Source: Orobanche coerulescens
Taxonomy: Eukaryota > Streptophyta > Magnoliopsida > Lamiales > Orobanchaceae
DNA: 64,000 nt
Assembly (NCBI GenBank): GCA_033398695.1
Contig: CM065805.1
Location: forward strand, 77,680,762 to 77,744,761
Reading direction: 5' to 3'
Positions 1 through 9,814 of the stretch are shown one piece after another. Below the pieces are notes generated by a model. That model was not told the DNA's origin. It did no database searches and saw only the letters and a program-made list of their open reading frames with translations. Both the position numbers and the translations under genes were made by a program. The first letter of the stretch is position 1. The number at the start of each line of letters is the position of its first letter.

Positions 1-333
1 TGTTCTAGCCGTATCCTTGGAGGATAACGAGATTTAGTCATTCCGGTCGTTTCTCCGGCGCGTGGCAAGTAGGACGCGGTACTTTCGGCGTTGGATCATC
101 CAAGGGCTTGGAGCGGATTGGATTTGTAGAGATCATTCTAAAGCTTGGGGAATAGCTCAAGAGAAGGATACCATTTAATCAACGGACTACAAGGGTATGT
201 TTTCTCACAACTCTTGTTTTTCATTTATATATTCGTATATACGTAGCTCGATCGATCCTCGTAGATATTCAGATCGAATTAATTTTCGTTTTACCGCTTC
301 CGCTGGGCCTTCGTTTTAGGCACCGAATCCCAA
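1..333 (-). repeat. Partial Copia 3' LTR (minus orientation), cut by window start
   Basis: On the minus strand a purine tract (complement of 334-352, AAAAAGGGGGAAATTA) is followed by TGTTGGGATTCGG running leftwards, the usual polypurine tract then LTR start of a Copia element. The interior carries the GCGGAAGCGG-type wording also seen at the LTR start of the Copia element at 18313. The other LTR end lies outside the window, so length and target duplication cannot be checked. The link between this LTR and the minus-strand gene to its right is not established. Confidence 0.55.
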
Positions 334-719
334 CAATAATTTCCCCCTTTTTGATAATGCCAAAACTTCTTCAAGATATTTTCTTGATACAGAGAGGCTG
401 TTTCTAAGTCTTCTGTCGAATGATCTGATCTTCAATACTTAGTCTAAAAATGTGAATTGCCTGCAGGCAAGTTCTAAGAAATTGAAATACCTACAAGGTT
501 ATGTATTACAACTTTAACTTATGATTGGCGCGCATGCACAATCTTATAGTGTTTGTCTAGGTTAAATAGAACTTAGCTTATGAACATTTCGCAAACAAGT
601 TATTATAGCTTTAAGACTTAACAAGTTTTATACTTCCTTGTTTACAATAGATAAATTCGTAATTAAATAGTAAAATAGTAAATGTAGATCACGAGCTGTA
701 ATCTTTCAAGATAATAAAT
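334..719 (-). other. Non-coding stretch behind Copia polypurine tract
   Basis: No supported coding sequence. It begins (minus strand) with a polypurine tract abutting the LTR at 1-333; the rest is AT-rich. It would be the untranslated region between the last coding domain and the 3' LTR of a minus-strand Copia element, or plain intergenic DNA. Confidence 0.4.
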
Positions 720-2274
720 TTTATTGATAATCAGAGAGAGATTACAAGATCTTGAAAAGATAAAGACAAATGCTACCTACTGTATTGGTAAGTAAGCAAA
801 CAAAAGAAACAAGTACAGTAAAAAGGTATAGGCTTAACTCCTATACTGAGAATATCTCCAGGGCCTCCTGGCAGGATCATTAGGAGTGCTTTTCCACCAG
901 TTGACTAGGGAGTCCCTGGCTCGATCTCGATAGATAGCTCTTCCTTCAGAGGACTGATCATAAGCAAGGATCTAGTCTCCCAGATAAGTGATCCGTTGTC
1001 CTTTTAGGTGCCTGGATTTCATCAGCACTTGCAGAGGGAGCCTTCCTTCTGCTAACAGCCTTGAGAATTCATTTGCGGCATCCTCCGACATCCTGAATTT
1101 GTTGAACAAGGCAGACTCCCTGATGAGCATACAGAAGTATCTCATCAGTTCATTATTCTTCCAGTTCTTTGGCTGAGGGCTGTCGATCCGTGGGCAACAA
1201 AATCTCGGCATGCTTGTGTACATTGTTCTTCAAAGGAAAGTTGGAATCCTGGAACTCAGGTCGAGAACCAGTTACCCTGTATCCTCTTGGTGCTTGACTA
1301 GACCCAGAGGAGGCCAGTCTACCAATAGCAACAGCAACACTCTCTTCCAGTGCTGCATCCTGCTCTCTCTCTCTGTAACCTCCATCTTCTTCCAGCCTCT
1401 CTGGCTTCTTCCCCCTTTTTGGTATCATCAATTTCTGATACCTTAGTATGAATTTCCTGTAGGATCTTCATAGCTTCGTCCCATTTGGTCATCAGAGTAT
1501 TGACTTTTTCTACCAAAGTACCAAGTATCAGAGACATCGTCTATCTTGGGATCGTGCTCAGTGAGTCTGGTACCGGTCTGTTGAAGGGCAACAACCATTT
1601 TAGCCTCCGCAATCCTGAGCTTTTCCTGTTATAGTCGAAGGATTTTCTCCTAATGTTGCTTCAGTTGATTGAGCATCTGCCATAATGCTGTAGGCATCAT
1701 GCGCAACGCGTCCTCAACGTCATTGATAGCAGACTTCAATTTGGGAAGCTCATCCTTGATAGTCTCTTCCATCCAATCGAGTTCTTTCCTGGTGTCATAC
1801 AGTGCCTCCACTGCGTCTTGCAGGAATCCTGTCTATCGGCCGATAGCATGGAGTTGCTCGATACGGGCCTCGGTGCGTGGGGAGCAAGGGTGCGTGATTT
1901 TAGAATCCTCTGGTTCTTCGAGTTGACGAAGAACCACATTATGACGAGGGCGACGTGGTCTGTATTATGGTAAGAAACCATCATCGGAATCGGATTCTGA
2001 GCTTACGGAGATGGGATATGCAGGGGCATCTTGAGCGTGAACAGCAGAGGGTGCTCAATGTTCAGTCTCGATGACAGGAGGGACTAATTCGTCCTATTTG
2101 GATTGATTGTCAGAAGTTGGAAGTACAGGAGGGACTGAATCCTCCTTCCTACTCTCAGCTTCCGCCTGCTCCGGAAGAGGGACTGATTCCTCTTGGCGGA
2201 TGGTGCGGGCTGCGTCTTCAAGGTGCGAGACAGGCTGGGCTGCCTGTTCAGGAACTGCTTGCTCTTCGAAAATG
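720..2274 (-). pseudogene. 3' part of a minus-strand repetitive protein gene, split by G1
   Basis: Three minus-strand open stretches (about 972-1223, 1153-1431, 1319-1537) and a fourth (2094-2274 side) read as a low-complexity acidic tail followed by a helical segment with heptad-like spacing (LILGTLVEKVNTLMTKWDE region near 1500). Frames are broken by stops and shifts. A minus-strand AATAAA lies at about 722-727 and could end the transcript. The sequence ends at the ACAGG target duplication of G1 (2275-2279) and resumes at 24862, so it is the downstream half of one interrupted unit. I do not know its function. The upstream half resembles, from memory, uncharacterised multi-copy proteins reported from Lamiales genomes, possibly an additional ORF of a retroelement. 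No domain with a known activity is visible here. Confidence 0.45.
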
Positions 2275-2279
2275 ACAGG

Positions 2280-3821
2280 TGTAATTCTCGAGATTTTCGT
2301 TCTGGTTATTTTGATTTTTTTTCTTTTTAGACCGGATATTTCTCGGTTGACGAGCGTTGGTATCATTTTCTCATCGACTGATTTTGTGTTTATGGGATCA
2401 TATATGGTGATTTCTTTCATGATATTGTCATTTCGGATCAATGATGTTGTCCGCGAGCATTTTGTCATGCTCGTTCCGTGCATTTTCGGAAATTTGAGTC
2501 GTCGAGTCATGGCGGCTGGGCACTGGCCGGACAGGTGCGCACGAGCATAGCGCACGATCCAGCGCTCGTGCGGCCATGACTGCGCGCGCACGAGCGGGTG
2601 CTCGTGCTCCATGCTCGTGCTCATGCTCGGTGCTCGTGCATCTCGGTAGAATCCTAGCATTGGCGCACATGACCCAGCATACGACTGGCCGCTCGTGCGT
2701 GTCTGCTCGTGTGCTGCCGGTCAGTATAAATATGATTGGGAGACGATTTCTTCACCCATTTTTTTCACCTAATTCATCTCCTCCGCGGCCAAAACTTGGA
2801 GAACACGAAGCCATGGTGTTAACCTCTCAATCCACGAGGTTTTTGAGTTTTTAACGTCGATAAATCATCTCATAACCTCCCCCGATCGACCGAATCAAGG
2901 TTAGATTTCTTAAAAATCTAGTTTTGGGGAGATTGGGGATTTTGTTTGATTTCGTCTGTTTAATCCGAATTCACCTAGATTAGTGATGGATTATTGATTA
3001 TTAAGTTGATTCTACCAATTTTCTTGTTGTCCCATGGTTTGATTACTAAGGATTCGTCGTTTTGGTGAGTTCATAATCGATGCCTTGAAGGTGTCCCATA
3101 GAATGTCATAGTGAGGGATTAAGGTTTTTTACGATTATTTTTCTTCATGTGATCGTTGATTGAATGATGATACGATAATATGGTCGAGTTCCTTGTGAAA
3201 ATCTCGTGTTGAACCCTTCCGTTCGTTGTCTTTGTCGAGATTTCGTAGTAATCGTGTTTTTGTTGTTTTCCCCCGGAGGAGTGTAGGTGTTCGAGGTTTA
3301 CCGGTGGTGCCGTATTCGTTGGAGTTTCAGTATCGATTATTGAGGCAAGTAACTTGCTTATAGGATTTGTGTCTTATGAATAGAGATTACGTGTTAGGTT
3401 TACGATGATTGATTTGCCTCTGTGAATATATATTTCATATGTAGTGAAAATGAACTATTTATACTAATTACTTCGTGTTGGTTGTGTTGTGTTTGATTGT
3501 TCATAATTAAGGAACTATGATGGTTGTGATGATTGTGACGATTGATTTTACGCTTGGACATGTATTGTGTTTTATGATGATTATGGAATAGTCGACCGTG
3601 TATTGTTCGTGATGATGGTTGAAATGTCGACATCGTGCTATGTGTGCTAGTTGTGTGAGGTTGTGATAATCAATGTGATTGATTGATCATGAACGTGTTT
3701 GTATAATGTGAATATAAATGTTGTGCTGTATTGCTAAGTTCACTCGTGTGGGTTCGACGGGGCCTACGAGGATTCATGGCACATGTCCATGGGACCAGAA
3801 CTTAGTATGTGGTGTTGAGAT
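2280..3821 (+). repeat. G1 5' LTR, left part
   Basis: Starts TGTAATTCTCGAG directly after the ACAGG duplication and matches 16658 onwards over its whole length. It contains the U3 motif array, the TATA box at 2725-2732 and the first unit of the roughly 80-bp internal repeats. It is interrupted at 3821 by Copia K1 and continues at 13034. Confidence 0.88.
2535..2735 (+). promoter_or_regulatory. G1 LTR promoter: CTCGTG/CACGAG array and TATA box
   Basis: Eight copies of CTCGTG or its reverse complement CACGAG lie between about 2539 and 2712, immediately before the TATA box TATAAATA at 2725-2732. The second LTR repeats this layout at about 16930-17113 with seven copies and the same TATA box. Placement upstream of the TATA box is what a U3 enhancer would show; function is inferred. 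Confidence 0.6.
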
Positions 3822-3967
3822 TATTAGTCGATTGTATTTAGGCCCGAATAGCTTTCATTTTATTTAGGCCTAGCCCACTTGTAACCTTTTCTAGAATCAT
3901 CTCTTGTAACCTATATATGTGTTTCATGTTTATGGAATGAAGCAATCAAGCAATTATACCATTCAAA
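3822..3967 (+). repeat. K1 5' LTR
   Basis: About 146 bp, starting TATTAGTCGATTG. The TATATATG at about 3913 is a likely TATA box. It matches 12883-13028 with few differences; the last bases read CAAAA here against CAATA at the far end, so the exact edge is uncertain by one or two bases. The primer site TGGTATCGGGC (about 3969-3979) resembles the tRNA-Met type. Confidence 0.85.
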
Positions 3968-4110
3968 ATGGTATCGGGCTAAACAAATAATACGATCCTC
4001 CAAATATTCTCTCCCCTATTCTCCCTCCCATCCATGCCTATCTCCTATATCTTCCCATTTACCACCGCACCTTCTGTAACTAAACCATACACATCAAACC
4101 TTCAAATCAA

Positions 4111-5274
4111 ATGGCTGGTGATGATTCCATCGTCACAAACACGACACCTACATCCACCAATAAAATAATTCCGTTTAATATACCTATACAGTTAAGCCTT
4201 GAGAAACATAACTACACCTCCTGGTGTTCTTTCCTCAAAATTCATCTCGGTAACCTTGGCTTAAAAGCCCATATCGAAGGCTCTTCTACAAGCTCTACTG
4301 ATCCTGAATGGAACAAACAAGATGACTTAGTGAAGGTATGGATCCTCGGTACTCTAGAATAATCTCTCCAAGACCAAGTTGTCGCAACCCCCGGTAATGG
4401 TAAAGCCCTGTGGGATCACATTAAGGATATTTTTCATGACAACAAAGACGCGCGTGCAATAACTCTTGATAGTGAGCTTCGATCCATCAAGCTTGGCAGC
4501 CTCACCATAAACGCATATTGCACCAAGATTGGAGCCATGGCGGACCGATTGGCTAACCTAAAAGAAAAGGTTAGTGATAAAAATCTTGTTATGTATGCGT
4601 TAAATGGGCTTGACGCAAGGTATAAAGGTATAACTCGCCTCATACGTCATAGCAACCATTTACCCACATTCGAAAATGCTCGCAACATGTTGTTGCTTGA
4701 AGAATCTAATTTGCAAGAACCTGTTGACCAGGGCAGTAACTACGACAGTAGTAGCTCGTCCCCCACCGTACTTGTGGCAACCAAAACGGACACAAAAGGT
4801 ATCCACCCTAAAATACAATATTCCGCAACTTTGTAATCACTTTAAAAAAGGGTCGTGTAAATTCGGGGACCGTTGTAAATTTATTCATGACCATAGAAAT
4901 CGGTCCGGCTTGGCAACCAAAAGGAACACCACTCGGTCACAAACTAGGAACTCTCAACATGTTCCCTGGACTCTACCAGGCCTTTACCAGGCCCGACAAT
5001 CCTTTGGCCCAACTCACTCTCACCCACAACCCTTTAAATCCCCACGACAGGCCCTATCCAGCCCACCTCAGCCTGCTTTTATGCCGCCCCAATACACCCA
5101 AAGCAAGCCCAGCATCAGGCCCAATCTTACCCACAAGCCCACCATGTCGAGCCCATGTACGCCGCACCACAACCTAGTCTGACAAGTGGCCTCCTTGGGC
5201 CCGCACCAGGGTATTATCTTTCTCAGGCGACAACATTACCAAGCGCGTTTAGTACAATGACCTTGCAAGATCCT
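4111..5274 (+). pseudogene. K1 gag with a CCCH zinc finger (broken)
   Basis: The first ATG (4111) opens a UBN2/Copia-type gag: the wording LSLEKHNYTSWCSFLKIHL is the expected N-terminal region, followed by helical gag sequence to about 4750. A TAA stop at 4360-4362 and a frameshift near 4750-4830 break it. In the shifted frame at 4832-4888 comes C-x7-C-x5-C-x3-H (CNHFKKGSCKFGDRCKFIH), a CCCH finger rather than the CCHC knuckle of most gags. A Pro/Gln-rich linker follows, with another shift near 5150. The protein would package element RNA in virus-like particles. Reading continues across the A1 insertion into the protease at 9824 (wording MTLQDPT then WNMDTGA), so gag and pol were probably one polyprotein. 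Confidence 0.75.
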
Positions 5275-5279
5275 ACGTG

Positions 5280-6429
5280 TGTTGTGTCAAGATTTAACAC
5301 TTTCCGACCGGCGATCGCCTCCGAGGCCGAGCGACCGACTTACAGGCCGAGCGACCGAGTCACTGCCGAGCGACCAAGGCAAGCCTGCCGATCGACGACC
5401 AGGCGACCGAGCCTTAGCCCAGTGGACATGCTAGATCAAGCAACCGAAGGGCCTGTGGCGAATCCCGGTGCCGAGCGATCGACATCAAGGCGATCGCCTC
5501 TCAGTACTCGGCGACCGACCCTTGGCGATCGACCGTCTCTCGGCACCTGGCGACCTACACTTGGCGACCGACCCTTGGCGATCTCCATCCACTGGCCGAT
5601 GGCGACCTCCGAAGACCATCCAGGGACGACCGCCTCATGTCGATCACCACCGATGGCCACCCAGTCGGCGAAGGCCGAGCACCAAGACTGGCACCATGTG
5701 CAAAGGGCCGAGACAAGATCCGCGAATCTCGGGCCATTGACCAAAGCCTGACAGATTCCCTCCACCAGCCGACAGGCCGCCGAAAGCTTGTCAGTAGGGC
5801 CACATGTTGACTGGCTCCGGACACGTTCTGGCTCCTTATTGGACCGCCCAGCTGGCACCAGCCACTGCATTGGACTTTATTCGGATAGCCAGCATCTCCC
5901 TTGGACTTTAGCCTGATGTTCCGTGAGATCGCCCCATTAAAGTATTGGCCGGCAGGCGATCGGCAGAATAATAAAATGGCCGGCAGGCGATCGGCAGCTA
6001 AAGAACAGGACCCGGCTGTCCCTATATAAGCAAGGCAGCCTGCACTTGTATTTTCTCTCGGCAATCTCACGATTCAAGCACTCAATACAGAAACAATACT
6101 TGCACTTGGCAAACATCCAACTCTTGGCAATGACTTTCTTTCGGTCTTACTTCTCCTACTTTTCTCCTCGAGCGTATCACCCGGGACGAAGAACACCGAG
6201 CTTCGCCAAGAGCCGGATCACAGAGTCTTTTACACTCATTGTATTTAGATTTCTCTAATTAATACTTGTATCCACGAATATTTGTATTAATAACATCTCG
6301 CGAGCATTCAAGCCCGGCCTAACAAACCCGCAAATCTTGTATTATTTACCTTCTCTAAGTGCTCCCGCATTTGTTTGTTGTCCGTCTTCCAAAGTATTAA
6401 TCTTCGGATAAATATTTTGGGCAACAACA
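5280..6429 (+). repeat. A1 5' LTR
   Basis: 1150 bp, very rich in CGATCG/GCGACCG words in its first 350 bp. TATATAAG at 6023-6030 is the probable TATA box. It differs from the 3' LTR mainly by small losses of G or C near 6150-6400, which may be decay or consensus error. Confidence 0.9.
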
Positions 6430-6450
6430 ATTGGCGCTAGAAGGAGGGTA
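6430..6450 (+). other. A1 primer-binding site
   Basis: TTGGCGCTAGAAGGAGGG directly follows the 5' LTR. The same word, nearly unchanged, follows the LTRs of B (27795) and A2 (minus, about 49254-49237). It is the expected place for tRNA priming of minus-strand DNA; which tRNA is used was not determined. Confidence 0.75.
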
Positions 6451-6552
6451 TCCAACCTCGATTTTTACACCTACCGTCCCAAGAACACTCACTGTTCTCG
6501 GGCGGATATTTGAAGTGACACTCACCGCACTTCAAAAGAAATCCTTCAAAAC

Positions 6553-7832
6553 ATGTCTTCCGCCTCCGTCGAAGAAAGCCGCTGCCGCCCGGCTGCACTT
6601 GCCTGGCCCTGGCCCGAGCCGCAGCCGATGGTGGAAGGCCGCCGCGTCGAGACGCTCGATCCTGCCCCGACGGCGGCCCGAAGCCTCTCGCTCGATCGGT
6701 TCGAACCAATGAACAGATCGAAGAGGCCATAGCCGCCTTCAGAACGACGGAGTGCCTCGACGCGCCTCCTGCCGCGCCCCGGCCTCTCGCCAAGATCAAG
6801 CGGAAGCTTAAGGCACTACCGCCGAGCAAGCGGCAGGAGGCTCTCGCCCGCAAGAAGAGGCGCTCGGCACGGGGCACGCCTCGTCTCGATCGCTGGGCCG
6901 ACCCGACTCAGCGACCGGGCGCCCGGCCTCCTACGAGACGACGGAGTTGGTGTCCGTCACCAGAGCTCGGCCTACCCGGCTCCCACAAGACGATCCAGGC
7001 CGCCTCGGCTCCCGCCGCCAAATTCCCGAGGTCGGCAGCAGCGGGGGTCCGAGATCGGTTCACGATCGCCTCGGCCCCGCCTCCCAAAGCCGATCCGCAA
7101 GCAATGAGCCGCGGCGATCGCCGCAATGCAACGCCGATTGACGACATGAAGGTGCTCCCGCAATCCGGCAAGCGCCACCAGACGATCGCCCGCCGAGCGA
7201 GCCGCTCGCGATCGACATCGAGCTCGCCGGTGCGGACACGATCGCCCCTCCTAAGACACCGTGTACCAAGGGCGATCGACCCCCAAGCACACTGCACAAG
7301 TACAACATCTACATGACCGGGTGTGGGGCGTCGGACGCGACCAGTGCCGGATGTTCCTCCGACATCGACGACTCGCCACCGGTGGTACACTTCATTGCCA
7401 CCTCGGTCCATCGCCTTTAACGAGCGGGCGCACGTCTTCACGGAACACTTCGCCACCGTGGTCTCCCGGCCAGAAGGTCGCCATCGCATGATGCAAATCA
7501 GGCAAGGAGAACAGGAGTCCGACTCGGACTACATCGACCGGGTTGACACGATCATCCTCAACGGCGAGCCCGTAAGCGATGAGACCGCCCTCTACGCTGT
7601 CCTAGGAGGTTTTCAGGGTTTCTCGCCTATGTTCAGGCATCTCACGAAGACCCTGCCGACGACCTACGCAGCCTTCCGGGCTAGAGCCGCGGATTTCCTG
7701 TCCAGACAAAGGCTTCTTCTCAGCCTAGGAGTAGACCGATCGGCGCCCGTGCGACGGCCTCCAGTCTACCAGCCCGATCGCTACTACCCAGCAGAGCCGG
7801 AGGACTCGATCCCCGCCTACAGTCCATTCTAA
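6553..7832 (+). pseudogene. A1 gag (frameshifted)
   Basis: The ATG at 6553 (MSSASVEESR) aligns with the gag starts of A2 (ATG at 49124, minus) and B (27921). The first frame ends at TAG 6730-6732; homology continues in another frame (NEQIEEAIAAF), through a long Arg/Pro/Ser-rich stretch, and returns as a good gag core at about 7383-7735 with WYTSLPPRSI, RMMQIRQGEQES, DYIDRVD and RAADFLSRQRLL, matching B at 28815-29150. The gag would form particles on element RNA. Several indels break it, so a full protein cannot be made from this copy. No zinc knuckle, protease or polymerase follows. Confidence 0.65.
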
Positions 7833-8653
7833 CATGAGTGACTAGCCGCCGCCCGATCGCCAAGTTCGACCTACGAATGAAGCGATCGGCCGCCGAGCGA
7901 CGATCGCCAGTCTTCCGGCCAGATCGCAACATCATCAGCAACCCGGCGGACACGATCGCCAACTACAGTCCAGCATATAACATGACGGACTAAGGCATAA
8001 GATCGCCTCCACCGCACATCATAAAGCCATGGCCCTGGCAACATGGAACCGGGCCGCTTCGCCATGCAAGGTCCTTTCGCCGAGATCGCCCGCCCTTCGT
8101 TTAAATACGAGGCCGGGCGTAGTCGGAGGGCCCTCCAACATTAATCGGTGGACTCATTCCACAACCCCGTCTCAACGTACACCGTCGAGGTCGGCCATCT
8201 CCATGGTCAAGCCGAGGTGGAAGCAGAGCTAACAAGCCGCGGGCGTGGAGTCGATTCATCCAACGCTGCCCCGCGCAAGGACTCCTCTAGACCGAGACCG
8301 CACGCCTTTCGTTGAAAAACAAGGCGAGGCGCAGCCTAACAGAGGACCCTCATAATAAAGTGAGCCACGAGGCACTCATTGTCTTTGTGCACTAAGACAC
8401 GGTCATGGGGTCGGTCCATCGATCTCCGCGACTGTGCACGATTCTCAAGCAAGCGAAACCACCAAGTTTCCGTGGGGATCGCCAATGTTGTTTTTTGCTG
8501 GTACAAGACCGAAAGATAGCTAAGCCAATCGACTATGATAGCCCAAGTCCAAGTCCTCAGTCAGCTCAGATCGCCCGTCCTCATCCATACACGATCACCA
8601 GCAAGAACCACCTCGCCCCATGTCTTCAACATAGGAGCAAGCTGGGGGGCAAT
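7833..8653 (+). other. A1 3' non-coding region with polypurine tract
   Basis: No supported gene. A module around 8093-8140 (TCGTTTAAATACGAGGC, then GGGCCCTCC) recurs in degenerate form at about 8305-8350. The same pair occurs in B (about 33897 and 34157) and in A2 (minus, about 47670 and 47455). It ends in the polypurine tract (about 8636-8653) next to the 3' LTR. Confidence 0.6.
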
Positions 8654-9814
8654 TGTTGTGTCAAGATTTAACACTTTCCGACCGCGATCGCCTCCGAGGC
8701 CGAGCGACCGACTTACAGTGCCGAGCGACCGAGTCACCGCCGAGCGACCAAGGCAAGCTCGCCGATCGACGACTGTGCGACCGAGCCTTAGCCCGGTGGA
8801 CATGCTAGATCAGCCAACCGAAGGGCCTGTGGCGAATCCGGTGCCGAGCGATCGACATCAAGGCGATCGCTCGGCACTCGGCGACCGACCCTTGGCGATC
8901 GACCGTCTCTCGGCACCTGGCGACCTACACTTGGCGACCGACCCTTGGCGATCTCCATCCACTGGCCGATGGCGACCTCCGAAGACCATCCAGGGACGAC
9001 CGCCTCATGTCGATCACCACCGATGGCCACCCAGTCGGCGAAGGCCGAGCACCAAGACTGGCACCATGTGCAAAGGGCCGAGACAAGATCCGCGAATCTC
9101 GGGCCATTGACCAAAGCCTGACAGATTCCCTCCACCAGCCGACAGGCCGCCGAAAGCTTGTCAGTAGGGCCACATGTTGACTGGCTCCGGACACGTTCTG
9201 GCTCCTTATTGGACCGCCCAGCTGGCACCAGCCACTGCATTGGACTTTATTCGGATAGCCAGCATCTCCCTTGGACTTTAGCCTGACAGCCCAGGAGATC
9301 GCCCCATTAAAGTATTGGCCGGCAGGCGATCGGCAGAATAATAAAATGGCCGGCAGGCGATCGGCAGCTAAAGAACAGGACCCGGCTGTCCCTATATAAG
9401 CAAGGCAGCCTGCACTTGTATTTTCTCTCGGCAATCTCACGATTCAAGCACTCAATACAGAAACAATACTTGCACTTGGCAAACATCCAACTCTTGGCAA
9501 CAGCTTTCTTTCGGTCTTACTTCTCCCGGCCTTTTCTCCTCGAGCAGATCACCGGCGGGACGAAGAACACCGAGCTTCGCTCAAGAGCCGGATCAGCAGA
9601 GTCTTTTTACACTCATTGTATTTAGATTTCTCTAATTAATACTTGTATCCACGAATATTTGTATTAATAACATCTCGCGAGAGCATTCAAGCCCGGGCCT
9701 AACAAACCCGGCAAATCTTGTATTATTTACCTTCTCTCGGAAGTGCTCCCGCATTTGTTTGTTGTCCGTCTTCCAGCAGTATTAATCTTCGGATAAATAT
9801 TTTGGGCAACAACA
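8654..9814 (+). repeat. A1 3' LTR
   Basis: 1161 bp, TGTTGTGTCAAG to GGGCAACAACA. It matches 5280-6429 throughout and is followed by the ACGTG duplication at 9815-9819. Confidence 0.9.

Larger units (their letters stand above)
5280..9814 (+). mobile_element. A1: gag-only Tat-like gypsy element
   Basis: LTRs at 5280-6429 (1150 bp) and 8654-9814 (1161 bp), both TGTTGTG...CAACAACA, with a perfect ACGTG duplication at 5275-5279 and 9815-9819. A primer site TTGGCGCTAGAAGGAGGG follows the 5' LTR and a polypurine tract CTGGGGGGCAAT precedes the 3' LTR. The 2.2-kb interior holds broken gag sequence and non-coding DNA and no pol. Primer site, gag, LTR ends and 3' non-coding module are shared with the pol-bearing element B (26811), so A1 is probably mobilised by B-like enzymes. 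It interrupts K1 between gag and protease. A second, opposite copy (A2) lies at 45954-50401. Confidence 0.9.

Noticed and set aside
2094..2660. Minus-strand 188-codon frame spanning the left edge of G1
   Set aside because: It runs across the ACAGG duplication, so its first half is LTR sequence and only the last part belongs to the interrupted gene.
5280..5700. GCGATCGC words as the cyanobacterial HIP1 signal, hinting at bacterial DNA
   Set aside because: The words are confined to LTRs of clear plant gypsy elements with eukaryotic promoters and target duplications.
5436..6070. Long open frames on both strands in the A1 LTR (also 8788-9440)
   Set aside because: They arise from GC-rich, repeat-worded LTR sequence, recur in both LTRs and match no protein I know.
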